A stretch of DNA of 17,024 bases from RQOF01 sp964461135 (GTDB lineage Bacteria; Calditrichota; Calditrichia; RBG-13-44-9), in NCBI GenBank assembly GCA_964461135.1, contig CAYWTB010000093.1:1-17024 (forward strand). Reading direction: 5' to 3'. A program made the position numbers and the translations under genes. Of this stretch, positions 15,541 to 17,024 are shown piece by piece (the first letter of the stretch is position 1; every line of letters starts with the position of its first letter). A model generated the notes under the pieces. That model saw nothing but the letters and a program-made list of their open reading frames with translations. It was not told the DNA's origin and did no database searches.

Positions 15541-15567
15541 AATCCTTATAATATGGAAACCAATTAA
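15541..15567 (+). pseudogene. Former 3' end of RAYT 2, now after a premature stop
   Basis: AATCCTTATAAT then ATGGAAACCAATTAA continues the RAYT 2 frame to a TAA that abuts the kinase 3 ATG. The block ATGGAAACCAATTAA-ATGAT is identical at the RAYT 1/kinase 2 junction (12668-12687). It shows that both junctions descend from one ancestor. Confidence 0.85.
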
Positions 15568-16989
15568 ATGATCGGTAAAACTATTTCACATTATCATATT
15601 ATCGGTCAAATCGGTTCCGGCGGCATGGGTGTGGTTTATAAAGCCGAGGACACCAAACTCAAGCGCACCGTGGCCCTTAAATTTCTTCCCCCGGAACTGA
15701 CCCGTGATCCGGAAGCAAAAGCCCGCTTCATCCGCGAAGCCCAGGCTGCCTCTACATTAGATCACCCCAATATTTGTACTATCCATGAAATTGACGAAAC
15801 TCCTGAGGGCCAACTCTTTATCGTTATGGCTTGTTATGAGGGAAAAACCTTAAAAGAAAAGATTAAAGATGAAGGATTAAGGATTAAAGAGGCGGTAGAT
15901 ATCACAATCCAGATTGCACAGGGATTAGAAAAGGCTCATGAAAAAGGAATAATTCATCGCGATATCAAACCGGCCAATATTTTTATCACCGCTGACGGCA
16001 ATGTAAAAATCCTCGATTTCGGATTGGCCAAACTGGCCGGTCAGGCACAGCTTACCAAAGATGCATCCACCTTAGGAACAGTTGCATATATGTCTCCTGA
16101 ACAAATCAGCGGAGAAAACATTGATCAGCGCACCGACATCTGGTCATTAGGGGTTGTGCTTTATGAGATGCTCACCGGTCGGTCTCCCTTCAAAGGCGAT
16201 TACGAACAAGCTATTATCTATTCCATTTTAAATGAAGAACCAGACTCTATTTCAAGTATACGGAGTGATTTTCCAGCAGAATTGGAATTAGTTATTCAGA
16301 AAGCAATGCATAAAGATTCAATGAAACGATACAGAAATGTAAATGAGCTTTTGATTGATTTAAAAACAACCAAAAGAAATCTTGAAGTTAAATGGATTGA
16401 CTATTTAGAAAAAGCGGTGCCTTCCATCGCCGTGCTGCCTTTTGTCAACATGAGTGCTGATCCTGAGAACGAATATTTCAGTGAGGGAATGAGTGAAGAC
16501 ATAATTAATGCCTTGAGTAAAATAAAAGATTTTCGGGTAGCTGCCCGTACCTCTACATTTTCATTTAAAGGTGAAAAAATTGATCTTCATGAAATAGGCA
16601 GGAAACTAAAAGTGGAAACTGTTCTCGAAGGCAGCGTGCGCAAAGCCGGTAACCGTATGCGTATCACCGCCCAGCTTATCAACGTTCAGGACGGTTATCA
16701 TTTATGGTCAGAGCAGTATGACCGTGTAGTAGCTGACGTTTTTGATATTCAGGACGAAATTACCCTTGCAATTGTTGACGCATTAAAAGTTGAATTACTT
16801 GCCGGAGAGAATCTTGCTGTCACTAAAAGATATACAGATAATGTTGAGGCATATAACTTATATTCGAAAGGCCGCTACTACTGGAACAAGATGAACACAG
16901 AATCTTTCAGAAAAGCTATTGATCATTTCCAAAAAGCGATTGCAATAGATCCGTCCTATGCTTTGGCTTACGCCGCGTTTCTTAGTTAA
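15568..16989 (+). CDS. Ser/Thr protein kinase with TolB-like domain, C-terminally truncated (kinase 3)
   Basis: A 473-aa kinase of the same family. Domain about 9-270: GSGGMG (16-21), Lys38 in VALKFL, HRDIKPAN, DFGLAKL and YMSPEQ are present, so catalysis should be possible. Unlike kinases 1 and 2, no membrane helix separates it from the TolB-like domain: the linker LEVKWIDYLEKAVPSIAVLPF is not hydrophobic enough. It is therefore predicted to be soluble. The TolB-like domain (about 285-411) has the FVNMSADPENEYFSEGMSED and VLEGSVRKAG signatures. One TPR (about 428-470) begins, then the frame stops at AAFLS, where relatives continue with more TPR repeats. The protein is thus broken, either truly or by an indel near 16970. 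A heptad block encodes residues about 98-107. Confidence 0.88.
   Translation: MIGKTISHYHIIGQIGSGGMGVVYKAEDTKLKRTVALKFLPPELTRDPEAKARFIREAQAASTLDHPNICTIHEIDETPEGQLFIVMACYEGKTLKEKIKDEGLRIKEAVDITIQIAQGLEKAHEKGIIHRDIKPANIFITADGNVKILDFGLAKLAGQAQLTKDASTLGTVAYMSPEQISGENIDQRTDIWSLGVVLYEMLTGRSPFKGDYEQAIIYSILNEEPDSISSIRSDFPAELELVIQKAMHKDSMKRYRNVNELLIDLKTTKRNLEVKWIDYLEKAVPSIAVLPFVNMSADPENEYFSEGMSEDIINALSKIKDFRVAARTSTFSFKGEKIDLHEIGRKLKVETVLEGSVRKAGNRMRITAQLINVQDGYHLWSEQYDRVVADVFDIQDEITLAIVDALKVELLAGENLAVTKRYTDNVEAYNLYSKGRYYWNKMNTESFRKAIDHFQKAIAIDPSYALAYAAFLS
15861..15888 (+). repeat. Heptanucleotide repeat inside kinase 3
   Basis: The same four 7-mers as in kinase 2 (GATTAAA, GATGAAG, GATTAAG, GATTAAA) at the same aligned position. 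The flanking DNA is also nearly identical, which points to recent duplication or gene conversion. Confidence 0.75.
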
Positions 16990-17024
16990 TGACTCAGTTC
17001 ATGAATTAATTACACTACGTAGAC
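16990..17024. other. Window end after the kinase 3 stop
   Basis: Thirty-five bases with several stops in the kinase frame. The +1 frame is open from about 16970 to the window edge but does not read as TPR, so continuation of the kinase cannot be shown. Confidence 0.4.

Overview
The window looks like one scaffold of a metagenome-assembled or draft bacterial genome, because a run of exactly 100 N (5590-5689) marks a scaffold gap. The kinases combine an N-terminal PknB-like domain with a TolB-like domain and TPRs. That style, together with the RAYT-type transposases and heptanucleotide junk repeats, recalls FCB-group and related candidate phyla (KSB1, Calditrichota, Zixibacteria, Marinimicrobia). 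This placement is an impression from family knowledge, not a measurement.

Left part (1-5124, genes on the minus strand): selD, encoding selenophosphate synthetase. Its true reading frame starts at 1278 and runs through an in-frame TGA (1225-1227) at the catalytic selenocysteine position, with a candidate bacterial SECIS hairpin just after it. Next is a large soluble hybrid histidine kinase (PAS-PAS-PAS-GAF-PAS-HisKA-HATPase-REC). A dispersed palindromic repeat lies downstream of each of these two genes.

Middle (5125-6472): tRNA-Ser(CGA), followed by about 700 bp of decaying copies of the tRNA 3' half. These alternate with a 7-bp-period repeat, and the scaffold gap falls inside the array.

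Right part (6473-17024, plus strand): a kinase array. It holds six homologous Ser/Thr kinase 5' ends: three long genes (8518, 12683, 15568) and three truncated remnants (6473, 11522, 11708). A DUF4153 membrane protein (6609-8426) and two REP-associated tyrosine transposases (RAYTs; 11963-12682 and 15016-15540) are interleaved with them. Each RAYT is joined to a kinase with essentially no spacer, so RAYT+kinase looks like a cassette duplicated in tandem. The kinase N-lobes are nearly identical at DNA level, while the C-terminal sensor halves differ.

The most unusual signals are: (i) GTAG-headed REP palindromes inside the RAYT reading frames at about the same place in both paralogues; (ii) heptanucleotide repeats of two unrelated sequences at the same spot of the kinase domain in different kinases, resembling the intergenic heptad repeats; (iii) the mosaic, homogenised kinase array with 5' remnants; (iv) the Sec-containing SelD whose UGA would cause mis-annotation; and (v) the tRNA-Ser-derived satellite.
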